A DNA stretch of 31,824 nt from JBDTDV01 sp039922875 (GTDB taxonomy: Bacteria; Actinomycetota; Actinomycetes; Actinomycetales; Microbacteriaceae). Shown here in pieces: positions 1-7,071 of the stretch. Both the position numbers and the translations under genes were made by a program. The notes below the pieces were generated by a model that saw only the letters and a list, made by a program, of their open reading frames with translations, was not told the origin of the DNA and ran no database searches. The stretch's first letter is position 1. The number at the start of each line of letters is the position of its first letter. The stretch lies in the NCBI GenBank assembly GCA_039922875.1, contig JBDTDV010000044.1:1-31824 (forward strand). The letters run 5' to 3'.

Positions 1-145
1 CGGCGTATGTTGCGTTCCCACTGATGTCGTTGCGCAGCTGCTTGAGCTGGGCAACGGTGAGACCGCGATACTCGGTCAGCAGAACGGCGGTCGAGCTCTG
101 GAATTTCTCCGTAAGCTCGGCGACCGCAGCTTCCTTGTTCGCCAT
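1..145 (-). CDS. rplJ: 50S ribosomal protein L10, N-terminal part (runs off the window)
   Basis: Reading leftwards from an ATG at 145, the translation begins MANKEAAVAELTEKFQSSTA and continues LLTEYRGLTVAQLKQLRND, the conserved N-terminus of bacterial L10. L10 forms the base of the ribosomal stalk and binds L7/L12 dimers and 23S rRNA. Only about 48 codons are inside the window; the rest, and presumably rplL, lie to the left. A Shine-Dalgarno AGGAGT sits about 4 bases upstream of the ATG. The gene is preceded by an L10 leader and an intrinsic terminator on the same strand, so expression is probably autoregulated by L10(L12)4. Identification is secure; the gene is cut by the window edge. Confidence 0.96.
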   Translation of the reverse strand, partial: MANKEAAVAELTEKFQSSTAVLLTEYRGLTVAQLKQLRNDISGNATYA

Positions 146-164
146 GGCACTCCTTACATTTCGT

Positions 165-188
165 AGTGCGATACGGATGCATCGCACT
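165..188 (-). other. 8-bp perfect hairpin just upstream of rplJ
   Basis: AGTGCGAT (165–172) and ATCGCACT (181–188) pair perfectly around an 8-base loop in the rplJ 5' UTR, between the attenuator and the Shine-Dalgarno. There is no T-tract after it, so it is not a terminator. It could stabilise the mRNA or present the ribosome binding site. Confidence 0.5.
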
Positions 189-210
189 GCCAGAGCCGCC
201 GGCAAGCATG

Positions 211-238
211 AAAAAAGCTCCGGCACAAGGCACGGAGC
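211..238 (-). terminator. Attenuator-like intrinsic terminator in the rplJ leader
   Basis: On the minus strand, GCTCCG pairs with CGGAGC around a 10-base loop and is followed directly by six T's, a textbook rho-independent terminator. It lies after the L10 leader and before rplJ. The natural reading is transcription attenuation controlled by L10 binding to the leader, as described for L10 leaders in Gram-positives. It could instead simply end transcription coming from the upstream hydrolase gene. Confidence 0.75.
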
Positions 239-283
239 GTATCTCGACAAGCTCGATCATCGAATCGCCTGTCAACATGAAAC

Positions 284-369
284 TTCATACCTGCGCCGGC
301 CGTTCTCCTGCGAGAACCTTCGATGCACTGCTCGTTTCCGGGCAACGCAACAACCGGCGGTCTGTGGCT
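284..369 (-). ncRNA. Ribosomal protein L10 leader (autoregulatory mRNA element)
   Basis: The minus strand shows the usual actinobacterial L10-leader layout: AGACCGCCGG at the 5' side, a closing stem CGCCGG (354–359) with CCGGCG (294–299), and an inner hairpin GTTCTC/GAGAAC (302–317) with loop GCAG, then GCCGGCGCAGG at the 3' side. It lies about 140–225 bases upstream of rplJ, where this element occurs in the family. The L10(L12)4 complex binds such leaders to repress rplJL. Assigned by motif and position; a covariance-model search was not possible. Confidence 0.75.
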
Positions 370-375
370 TCTTTG

Positions 376-405
376 AGGCTACGGCATCGGCCCGTGCACC
401 CGCAA
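376..405 (-). promoter_or_regulatory. Candidate rplJ promoter
   Basis: TTGCGG (400–405) and TAGCCT (376–381) are separated by 18 bases on the minus strand, placing the transcription start just before the L10 leader. It fits the transcription unit well, but both hexamers deviate from consensus. Confidence 0.45.
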
Positions 406-443
406 ATCGTGGATGCGACGATACGGCAGGTCGACCATGCCGC

Positions 444-1280
444 TCACCGACCGGCGGTGAGGAACCCGGCGAGGTCCGCGCGGAACCTGGCGCCAACCGC
501 GATCTGGTGGTGCTTGCGGTATGGATAGAGGATCCTGCGCCCATCACGCACCCCATCTGCGGTGATCTGGGTCAGCTCCGGAGGGTAGAACACATCCCGA
601 CCTCCCCCGATGACAAGCGTTTGCGCGGTGACCTCGGCCAGCCGGGGGGTCAGATCGAAACGATCTTCGGCATCCAGCATGACAACCAGACCGTGTGAGT
701 CCGGGGCGGCCGGGGTACTGGCGAGCATGACCGACACCACCCATCGCGACAGTTTGGACCGGTATACCTGCGGCACCATCTCGCTCGCGGCGGCCCGGTC
801 CCCGCGAATCAGCCGCCTGGTATAGCGCGACTGCATCCGGCGGCCGGTCTCGCTCAGCCGGGCAGCACCGGCGATCACGACCAGTCTCTCCACCACCTCG
901 GGGTGGTCGGCCGCGAGTTGCAGCGCGATGGCGCCGCTCGTGGACCAGCCGATAACGGGCACGGCCATGCCGAAATGGTCCTGGATGGCGCCGGCGTACT
1001 GCGCGGCGAAATCGGCCATGGACAGCTGGTCGGGCAATTCCCCGCTGCGTCCGAGCGCATATACAGAGTGCGTGCGGGCCGCCGATTTGAGCATCCGCCG
1101 CTCCGCCCAAGCCCGCAGACCGCGTGGATTCTGCCAGGACGGCGTCAAGGTGCGAATGAACACCAGCGGTGGTCCGTTTCCGGTGCGCAGGAACGGGATG
1201 CCACCGACCATGACCCCGGCCATCGCACCGCGACCCGTGGTTCGTTTCGGAGTACGCGATCCCGGTCCTTCTCGAAACAC
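444..1280 (-). CDS. Alpha/beta-fold hydrolase
   Basis: 278-residue protein. The nucleophile elbow G-W-S-T-S-G lies near residue 117, followed by the strand/helix pattern ALQLAADHPEVVERLVVIAG typical of this fold. A late Asp (GGGRDVFYPPEL) and His (YRKHHQIAV) complete a plausible Ser-Asp-His triad. The substrate cannot be told from sequence; the nearest look is to short carboxylesterase or proline-iminopeptidase-like hydrolases. I chose the GTG at 1280 because GGAGGAG lies 8–10 bases upstream; an ATG at 1223 would remove 19 poorly conserved N-terminal residues and has no clear ribosome site. No signal peptide is seen, so it is probably cytoplasmic. The gene lies upstream of rplJ on the same strand, but rplJ has its own promoter, so they are not an obligate operon. 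Confidence 0.85.
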   Translation of the reverse strand: MFREGPGSRTPKRTTGRGAMAGVMVGGIPFLRTGNGPPLVFIRTLTPSWQNPRGLRAWAERRMLKSAARTHSVYALGRSGELPDQLSMADFAAQYAGAIQDHFGMAVPVIGWSTSGAIALQLAADHPEVVERLVVIAGAARLSETGRRMQSRYTRRLIRGDRAAASEMVPQVYRSKLSRWVVSVMLASTPAAPDSHGLVVMLDAEDRFDLTPRLAEVTAQTLVIGGGRDVFYPPELTQITADGVRDGRRILYPYRKHHQIAVGARFRADLAGFLTAGR

Positions 1281-1432
1281 CCGCGCTGCTCCTCCACCAT
1301 CGCCCTACCCGCTGCTGCAACCATACGACTGCGGCACCGGCCGAGGCTATGAACAAGCTATCCGGACACTGAGAACTTCGGCAGCGGCCACCCATCTACC
1401 CGGGCGGTACCCGCGATACCGAGCTTGGCTAT

Positions 1433-1480
1433 TTGGTTGACGAACATCCACCACTATATTATGGTTGACGTTTATCAACT
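1433..1480 (+). promoter_or_regulatory. Candidate promoter and tandem MarR-type operators for the MFS/marR pair
   Basis: TTGGTT (1433–1438) and TATATT (1455–1460), 16 bases apart, form a plausible promoter. Two related imperfect palindromes overlap and follow it: GGTTGACGAACATCCACC (1435–1452) and GGTTGACGTTTATCAACT (1463–1480), 28 bases apart start to start. The TTGA-n-TCAA character resembles MarR-family operators, and the second gene of the operon encodes a MarR protein, so autoregulation is likely. The operator assignment is inference. Confidence 0.5.
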
Positions 1481-1483
1481 ACT

Positions 1484-1521
1484 GCGATCTCTGAACTATC
1501 CAGCGATCGCTGAACTACCGC
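1484..1521 (+). repeat. Two adjacent imperfect 19-bp direct repeats
   Basis: GCGATCTCTGAACTATCCA is followed immediately by GCGATCGCTGAACTACCGC (15 of 19 identical). They lie in the untranslated leader of the MFS gene, just after the candidate operators. They may be a further regulator site or a simple duplication. Confidence 0.55.
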
Positions 1522-1573
1522 GCGCTTGAGCTTCCGCTCCTCTTATATTCTGCGCACCAAGGAGCACTACCGG

Positions 1574-3271
1574 ATGACAACCGCGGGTCCCGCCGTCGAG
1601 AACAACCAAACCGCATCGAACCCAGCTGCGCCCGACGCACGCACCGCGGGTGCCACGGAAAGCACGGCGACGCGAGCGCCCATCGTGAAGATGACGAAAC
1701 GGCAGGTGCTCGAGTCGCTCTCGGGGCTGCTGCTGGGCATGTTTGTCGCCATCCTGGCCGGCACCGTCGTCTCCACCTCGCTGCCCCGGATCATCGCGGA
1801 CCTCGGCGGTGACCAGGCCGCATACACCTGGGTGGTCACCTCCACGCTGCTGGCCACAACGGTCTCGACACCGCTATGGGGCAAGCTTGCCGACCTGGTC
1901 AGCCGCAAGATCCTGATCCAGCTGTCGCTGGTGGTCTTCGTGCTCGGCTCCGCTCTGGCCGGCTTCTCTCAGGACACCAGCACCCTGATCTGGTTCCGGG
2001 TGCTACAAGGTCTGGGCGCGGGCGGCCTCGCCGCTCTGAGCCAGATCATCATGGCCGATATCATCAGCCCTCGCGAGCGCGGCCGGTACATGGGCCTGTT
2101 CGGCGCCATCATGGCGCTTGGAATGGTCGGCGGCCCACTGATCGGCGGTGTGCTCACCGACACGCTCGGCTGGCGCTGGAACTTCTTCGTCGCGGTGCCG
2201 TTCGCGGTCCTGGCGATTCTGCTGCTGCAAAAGACCCTCAAACTGCCTAAGCTCGGCAGGCGCCGGGTACGAATCGACTACGCAGGGGCGATCCTGCTGA
2301 GCGCCGGGGTCTCCCTGTTGCTGATCTGGGTCACCATGGCCGGCAACCAGTTCGACTGGATCAGCTGGAACACGCTGTATATGGTCGGCGCAGCGGTTCT
2401 GCTGCTGGCCGCGATGGTTCTGGTCGAATTCAAGGTCTCCGAGCCGATCATTCCGATGAGCCTGTTCAGGAACCGCACCTTCACGCTCGCCGTGATCGCC
2501 AGCATCTCGGTGGGCATCGCGATGTACGGCGCGTCGGTGTTCCTCGCCCAGTACATGCAGCTGGCCAGGGGTGCGACGCCAACCCAGTCCGGCCTGCTGA
2601 CCCTCCCCATGGTGGTCGGGCTGCTCGCCTCCTCCATCGTGGTCGGAAACCTGATCAGCCGCTACGGCAAATGGAAGGGCTACATCGTCGGCGGCTCCGT
2701 CCTGACCGTGCTCGGGCTGCTGCTGTTGGGCACCATCGATTACCACACCAGCTTCGTGCTGCTGTCGATTTACATGTTCGCCCTCGGTGCCGGCGTCGGT
2801 GTTGTGATGCAGAACATGGTCCTGATCGTGCAAAATGCGGTCTCGCCGACACAGCTGGGCACATCCAGCTCAGGCGTCACCTTCTTCCGCAGCCTCGGCG
2901 GAACGGTCGGGGTCTCGGTGATGGGTTCCGTGCTGGCCAACGGAGTGACCAACATGATGGCGAGCAAAGCGGATGCCATCATGATGGCCATCAAGCACCT
3001 CGGTCCCTCAGGCGCGCAGGTTGCCGCCACCTTGCAAAGCGGCGATATCCCCCGACTCGACCAATTGCCCCAGAGCATTCGCACCATCATCGAATCCGTG
3101 TACGGACAATCCATCGCGACGGTCTTTCTGGTCGCCGCACCGATGGCGATCGTCACGGTTCTGGCGGTCATTTTCCTGCCTAACAAGGCACTCGGCACCC
3201 AAACGGCGGTCGAAGCGCTCGACGAGAAGGAGCGATTGGAGGCCGTTTCGCTAGAGGCGGCCGGACTATGA
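1574..3271 (+). CDS. MFS drug:H+ antiporter, DHA2 (14-TM, EmrB/QacA type)
   Basis: 565-residue integral membrane protein and likely proton-driven multidrug efflux pump. After a hydrophilic N-terminus of about 50 residues come 14 hydrophobic segments. MFS motif A (GKLADLVSRKIL) follows TM2, and the antiporter motif C (ALGMVGGPLIGG) lies in TM5, both typical of DHA2. The long loop near the C-terminus (about residues 475–515) sits between TM13 and TM14, as in the family. The ATG at 1574 is preceded by AAGGAG with 9 bases spacing; an earlier in-frame TTG lacks this. Its stop overlaps the start of marR (ATGA), so the two are translationally coupled, which suggests the regulator controls the pump. 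The exported substrate is unknown. Confidence 0.93.
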   Translation: MTTAGPAVENNQTASNPAAPDARTAGATESTATRAPIVKMTKRQVLESLSGLLLGMFVAILAGTVVSTSLPRIIADLGGDQAAYTWVVTSTLLATTVSTPLWGKLADLVSRKILIQLSLVVFVLGSALAGFSQDTSTLIWFRVLQGLGAGGLAALSQIIMADIISPRERGRYMGLFGAIMALGMVGGPLIGGVLTDTLGWRWNFFVAVPFAVLAILLLQKTLKLPKLGRRRVRIDYAGAILLSAGVSLLLIWVTMAGNQFDWISWNTLYMVGAAVLLLAAMVLVEFKVSEPIIPMSLFRNRTFTLAVIASISVGIAMYGASVFLAQYMQLARGATPTQSGLLTLPMVVGLLASSIVVGNLISRYGKWKGYIVGGSVLTVLGLLLLGTIDYHTSFVLLSIYMFALGAGVGVVMQNMVLIVQNAVSPTQLGTSSSGVTFFRSLGGTVGVSVMGSVLANGVTNMMASKADAIMMAIKHLGPSGAQVAATLQSGDIPRLDQLPQSIRTIIESVYGQSIATVFLVAAPMAIVTVLAVIFLPNKALGTQTAVEALDEKERLEAVSLEAAGL

Positions 3272-3735
3272 TCCATGCCATGACGCCTACCAGCCGACCC
3301 GCAGCGGATCAGGCGATCGCCTCGGTGGAGGAACAGTTCGCCATCATGTTCACCCGGGTCAAGGCGAACATGCGCAAACGAGCAATCCGCGTGCACCCAG
3401 AGCTACAGACCGGCGGCTATGTCCTGCTGAACACCCTGGTGCACTCCGGTCGGGCCCACGCCGGCGCGTTGGCCGAGATCCTCGACATGGACAAGAGTGC
3501 GATCAGCAGGCAGGTCCGGCTGCTGTCCCAGCTCGGGCTGATCCAGCGCGAGGCCGACCCGGCCGATGGCCGCGCGACCTACCTTGCGGCGACGCCGGCG
3601 GCAATCCAGAAGGTCACAGAGGTTCGGCTGGCCGACCAGTCGCACCTGCACTCCCGGCTCCGTGACTGGGAGATCGCCGATCTGCAGAAACTCTCAGAGC
3701 TGTTGGTCAAGATCAACGACGTCGTCGCACCGTAG
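3268..3735 (+). CDS. MarR-family transcriptional regulator
   Basis: 155 residues with a winged helix-turn-helix. The segment GALAEILDMDKSAISRQVRL is the recognition helix region, followed by a wing containing the family signature EADPADGRATYLAATP. MarR proteins are dimeric repressors that release DNA on binding small aromatic or phenolic ligands. It starts at the ATG overlapping the stop of the MFS pump gene, so it is probably translated by re-initiation and controls the same operon through the palindromes at 1435–1480. Its last 42 bases overlap, tail to tail, the 3' end of the histidine kinase gene on the other strand. A second ATG four codons downstream is an alternative start. Confidence 0.92.
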   Translation: MIHAMTPTSRPAADQAIASVEEQFAIMFTRVKANMRKRAIRVHPELQTGGYVLLNTLVHSGRAHAGALAEILDMDKSAISRQVRLLSQLGLIQREADPADGRATYLAATPAAIQKVTEVRLADQSHLHSRLRDWEIADLQKLSELLVKINDVVAP

Positions 3736-5370
3736 GTCGCCTGGTAAGGCCGTCGCCTCTGGTAACGCCGGAGCCTCGGGGCCACCCGGCAGGCGCACCC
3801 GGAACACGGTGCGCGCGAGCGCGCTTTCGACCTCGACCGACCCTCCATGCGCCTGCACCACGGCCTGCACGATCGCCAGCCCCAACCCGGTGCTGCCGGC
3901 CTGGCGCGAGCGCGATCGGTCGCCACGGACGAACCGTTCGAACAGGGTGGGCAACAGCGCCGCTTCGATCCCCGGACCATCGTCGGTGACCGTGATCACG
4001 GCCGCGCCCCGGTCGCCCACATCCAGCGCCGCGGTCACCGCTGTCCCGGCCGGAGTGTGCGTGCGGGCATTGGCCAGCAGATTTACGACCACCTGGTGCA
4101 GCCGATCCAGGTCCCCGAGCACGAAGACCGGCTCCTCGGGCAGGCGAAGCGACCAGCGATGATCCGGTCCGGCCGCGTGTGCGTCACTGACGGCATCCAC
4201 CAGCATTGCCGACAGATCCACCTGCTCCCTATCCAGGTCGCGGCCGGAATCCAACCGGGCGAGCAGAAGCAGATCCTCTACCAGGGAGGTCATCCGTTTC
4301 GCCTCGGATTCGATTCTGCCCAGCGCGTGGCTGACATCCTCCGGCAGCTGATAACCACCCCGGCGGGTGAGTTCGGCGTACCCCCGGATCGAGGCAAGCG
4401 GCGTGCGGAGCTCGTGGCTGGCATCCGCCACAAACTGCCTGAGCTGCTTCTCACTGGCCTGACGTGCCCCAAATGCCGAAGCGACATGGCCCAGCATTCC
4501 GTTCAGTGCGCGTCCTACGCGACCCACCTCGGTGTGCGGATCAGTGTCGGCCTCCGGCACGCGAACTGCCAGCGCCACTTCACCACGGTCCAGCGGAAGC
4601 CTGGCGACATCGGCTGCCGTGGCGGCAACCCGATCCAGCGGCCGCAACGCCAGGCGGACGATCACCAGGCCGGCCACCACGGCGAGAGCGAGCCCGGTCA
4701 GCGCCACGATCGCTATCACCAGAATGAGTTGGTCGACGGTCGAGTCCACTTCCGCCGTGGGCAGGCCGATCAGCAGATCGCTGCCGTCGTGGGTTTCTGC
4801 CCGAGCCGAGGACGCGGCATCCTGCACCGGCGTCACCATCACCCGATAGCGGCCGAGCTCACCGCCGAGGTCCACCGTGCGGGGGTGCCCGTCCGCTGGT
4901 ACCGACAGCAGGGCGTCCTCCTGGCCCGCAGAGATTCCGCGGGTGGTCACCGAGGCGTCAAGCACGCCGGCGACCACGACGCCGTCCTGGATCAGCGCGC
5001 CCATCGTCCCCGGGGTTTGGCCGAGACCGAGAAACGCCGGCAGTGCTGCCGGCCCCGCCTCCCCGACCGGGCCGTGGGCCCGATCGATCATCGCCCGGGA
5101 TCGTTGGGTCGCTGAGGCCAATTGATGGTCGAGCCGATTCATCAAATTGCCCTGCAGGGAGAGCACGCTGACCACCCCGACTGCAATGCTGACCACGGCG
5201 AGCAACGCGACGACGGCCAGGACCAACCTGCTGCGCAGCGTCCAGGATTTGACCGGACGCACCCCGCTGACGAGGCGGCGGAGCCGGGAACCGATGCTCT
5301 GCTGCCGAAATACCGCCTCGTGCGGACCGGGAGCGCGGTTGTGCGGTTCCGCACCCCGCGCGGAGGTCAT
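3694..5370 (-). CDS. Two-component sensor histidine kinase
   Basis: 558-residue membrane kinase. TM1 is about residues 48–72 and TM2 about 213–240, enclosing an extracytoplasmic sensor of about 140 residues with no recognised fold. A HAMP domain (ALRPLDRVAATAADVARL) follows, then HisKA with the phospho-acceptor H319 (DASHELRTPLASIRGYAELT). The HATPase_c domain shows the N box (VVNLLANARTH, about 430), G1 DDGPG (about 463), F box FERF (about 477) and G2 GSTGLGL (about 492). All catalytic motifs are intact. The architecture resembles mycobacterial TcrY/TrcS-type kinases. The start ATG overlaps the response-regulator stop (ATGA), so the pair is coupled and should act together. The stimulus is unknown. 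The C-terminal codons overlap the end of marR. Confidence 0.95.
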   Translation of the reverse strand: MTSARGAEPHNRAPGPHEAVFRQQSIGSRLRRLVSGVRPVKSWTLRSRLVLAVVALLAVVSIAVGVVSVLSLQGNLMNRLDHQLASATQRSRAMIDRAHGPVGEAGPAALPAFLGLGQTPGTMGALIQDGVVVAGVLDASVTTRGISAGQEDALLSVPADGHPRTVDLGGELGRYRVMVTPVQDAASSARAETHDGSDLLIGLPTAEVDSTVDQLILVIAIVALTGLALAVVAGLVIVRLALRPLDRVAATAADVARLPLDRGEVALAVRVPEADTDPHTEVGRVGRALNGMLGHVASAFGARQASEKQLRQFVADASHELRTPLASIRGYAELTRRGGYQLPEDVSHALGRIESEAKRMTSLVEDLLLLARLDSGRDLDREQVDLSAMLVDAVSDAHAAGPDHRWSLRLPEEPVFVLGDLDRLHQVVVNLLANARTHTPAGTAVTAALDVGDRGAAVITVTDDGPGIEAALLPTLFERFVRGDRSRSRQAGSTGLGLAIVQAVVQAHGGSVEVESALARTVFRVRLPGGPEAPALPEATALPGDLRCDDVVDLDQQL

Positions 5371-6200
5371 AGGGCGGCCTTGACCATGTACCCTGCCCCG
5401 CGAACGGTGTGGATCATCGGCGCACGGCCGGCGTCGACCTTTTTGCGGAGATACGAGATATACAGCTCCACCACGCTGGCCTGGCCGCCGAAGTCATAGC
5501 TCCAGACCCGGTCCAGAATTTGTGATTTGCTGAGCACCCGGCGCGGATTGCGCATCAGAAACCGCAACAACTCGAACTCGGTGGCAGTCAGCTCGATCGA
5601 CTCCCCCGCCCGGAAGACCTCGTAGCTGTCTTCGTCCAGCACCAGGTCGCCGACGGTGACCCGCGGATCCGGCGAGTCGGCCGCGATCCGAGTGGAGCGG
5701 CGAATCAATCCGCGCAGCCGAGCGACCAGTTCCTCAAGGCTGAACGGTTTCGTCACGTAGTCGTCGCCGCCCGCGGTGAGACCGGCGATCCGGTCTTCGA
5801 CGGAGTCCTTCGCGGTCAGGAACAGTACCGGCGTTTCCGAACCATCGCCGCGCATCCGATTCATCACGGTCAGACCGTCCAAATCTGGCAGCATCACGTC
5901 CAGGACCACGACATCCGGACGAAATTCTCGAGCCACAGTCAGCGCCTGTCGGCCGGTACCGGCGCACTGAACGTCCCAGCCCTCGTACCGCAACGCCATC
6001 CGAAGCAGATCGGTGAGCGTCGGCTCGTCATCGACGACGAGAACGCGGATGGCGCCGCCATCGGCGTGGCGCATCGCGGGGTGCGGCTGGGTGGCGGCCG
6101 TGCCGGTCGCGCGGCCGGCCGATGCGTGGGCCCTGCTCACCGCAGCGCCGGTCGCTGTGCCTGTTTTCGCTCGATCCGCTGGATTCCTGGTAATCGTCAC
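5367..6200 (-). CDS. OmpR/PhoB-family response regulator
   Basis: 277 residues. The receiver domain (about 51–166) has the acidic pair D57/D58, phosphorylation site D101 (VVLDVMLPDLDG), T129 and K151. The winged-helix effector domain (about 183–275) contains LTATEFELLRFLMRNPRRVL and ends with SYLRKKVDAG...IHTVRGAGYMV, typical of the OmpR class. A 50-residue Ala/Thr-rich N-terminal extension precedes the receiver and is unusual. A start at Met43 is possible, but the GTG at 6200 is supported by TAAAGT placed exactly 6 bases upstream, the spacing expected for a leaderless transcript. It is first in a two-gene operon with the kinase. Target genes are not evident; the divergent intergenic region carries a large inverted repeat. 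Confidence 0.94.
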   Translation of the reverse strand: MTITRNPADRAKTGTATGAAVSRAHASAGRATGTAATQPHPAMRHADGGAIRVLVVDDEPTLTDLLRMALRYEGWDVQCAGTGRQALTVAREFRPDVVVLDVMLPDLDGLTVMNRMRGDGSETPVLFLTAKDSVEDRIAGLTAGGDDYVTKPFSLEELVARLRGLIRRSTRIAADSPDPRVTVGDLVLDEDSYEVFRAGESIELTATEFELLRFLMRNPRRVLSKSQILDRVWSYDFGGQASVVELYISYLRKKVDAGRAPMIHTVRGAGYMVKAAL

Positions 6201-6206
6201 AGGGGA

Positions 6207-6212
6207 ACTTTA
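6207..6212 (-). promoter_or_regulatory. -10 element of the response-regulator operon (leaderless)
   Basis: TAAAGT on the minus strand ends exactly 6 bases before the GTG start at 6200, so transcription would begin at the start codon itself. No convincing -35 hexamer is seen. Confidence 0.55.
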
Positions 6213-6267
6213 GGCTCCGTGTCCTATGCGTAAGCTGTGGGCATCCTGTGATTTCGTGATCACTTTC

Positions 6268-6328
6268 CGCGAACCTGCAGTCGTGGTTCGAAAATCCGGC
6301 AAATTCGAACCACGACTGCAGGTTCGCG
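6268..6328. repeat. Perfect 25-bp inverted repeat with 11-base loop
   Basis: Positions 6268–6292 and 6304–6328 are exact reverse complements, separated by 11 bases; the arms begin CGCGAACCTGCAGTCG. A further 6-bp pair, GATCAC (6258–6263) and GTGATC (6328–6333), extends the stem around a small bulge. It sits between the divergent response-regulator and YqaJ-like genes, about 30 bases before the latter's likely transcription start. No T-tract follows on either strand, so it is not a standard terminator. It could be a REP-like or MITE-like palindrome or a large operator. Confidence 0.9.
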
Positions 6329-6348
6329 TGATCTCGGCGGCTCCGGTG

Positions 6349-6354
6349 CAGAAT
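6349..6354 (+). promoter_or_regulatory. -10 element of the YqaJ-like gene (leaderless)
   Basis: CAGAAT lies exactly 6 bases before the GTG at 6361. The same context, CAGAATGGAC, occurs before the start codon of the oxidoreductase at 7832. Confidence 0.45.
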
Positions 6355-6360
6355 GGACGT

Positions 6361-7071
6361 GTGACCGACACGATGCTGCCCTTTCCGTGGGCATCGCTCG
6401 GCCTAGGGGCCGCTCCAGGGGCGGCGCGATCCGCGAGCGGCGGCGCGGGCACGAAACGCGCCAGGCGGCGCAGCACGATCACCGCCGGCATCCCCGCGCA
6501 TCTTGCCCGAATCGTAGCCGACTCGACAGACCGGGTGACCTGGTTGAGCGCCCGCAGACACGGAGTAACCGCCACCGACGTCGCCCGACTCACCTCGGTT
6601 GGCTCGGTCGCCGCCGTCGCCAGGGACAAACTCCTCGGCGCAGGGTTTGCCGGCAACGCATTCACCGAACACGGCCTCGCCCGGGAGCCGGTGATCGCGC
6701 GCTGGGTGCAGAGCGAGTACGGCATCCGACACAGCACCTCGCTCTTTCACGCCACCGCCGAGCCGCAGCATCTCGCCACTCCGGATGGGGTCCTTGTGGC
6801 GGCGGACGGCGCGCTGCTGCTTGCCGAAATCAAGACCACGAACCGGCCGTGGCGCTGCATTCCGCGAAGCTATCTGCGACAGGTGTGGTGGCAGCAGTAC
6901 GTGCTCGGCGCGGAGCGCACTCTGGTGGTCTGGGAAGAGCACCACGAATTCGTTCCGGTGCGGGAGAAGCCGCGGTGCCGATGGGTGGACCGCGACGAGA
7001 ACGAGATCGCTCAACTGGTCAGCCTGGCGGACCGGGTGCTGAAAATTATGAACGGACCCGGCCGAGGCTGA
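6361..7071 (+). CDS. YqaJ-type viral-recombinase-family nuclease protein
   Basis: 236 residues. It matches the YqaJ / lambda-exonuclease-like PD-(D/E)XK fold: GVTATDVARL near residue 68, GLAREPVIARW with E109, ATPDGVL with D142, LLAEIKTT with E156 and K158, and the late helix YLRQVWWQQYVLGA with Gln residues. All expected metal-binding and catalytic residues are present. Such proteins are 5'-3' exonucleases or DNA end-processing enzymes, often phage-derived but also found alone in actinobacterial chromosomes. There is no recombinase partner (RecT/Bet) nearby, so the role here is unclear. The start is the GTG at 6361, supported by a CAGAAT six bases upstream; an ATG four codons later is possible. 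The last 26 bases overlap the convergent DUF998-like gene. Confidence 0.82.
   Translation: MTDTMLPFPWASLGLGAAPGAARSASGGAGTKRARRRSTITAGIPAHLARIVADSTDRVTWLSARRHGVTATDVARLTSVGSVAAVARDKLLGAGFAGNAFTEHGLAREPVIARWVQSEYGIRHSTSLFHATAEPQHLATPDGVLVAADGALLLAEIKTTNRPWRCIPRSYLRQVWWQQYVLGAERTLVVWEEHHEFVPVREKPRCRWVDRDENEIAQLVSLADRVLKIMNGPGRG

Noticed and set aside
24..698. Plus-strand frame across rplJ and its leader
   Set aside because: Antisense to rplJ and the L10 leader; no domain.
2003..2833. Minus-strand frame within the MFS pump gene
   Set aside because: Gln/His/Asp-rich product opposite transmembrane coding sequence; an artefact of codon bias.
3847..5115. Long plus-strand frame (422 codons) opposite the histidine kinase
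   Set aside because: It is antisense to a kinase with every catalytic motif intact; its product is Arg/His/Pro-rich with no family, typical of a high-GC shadow frame.
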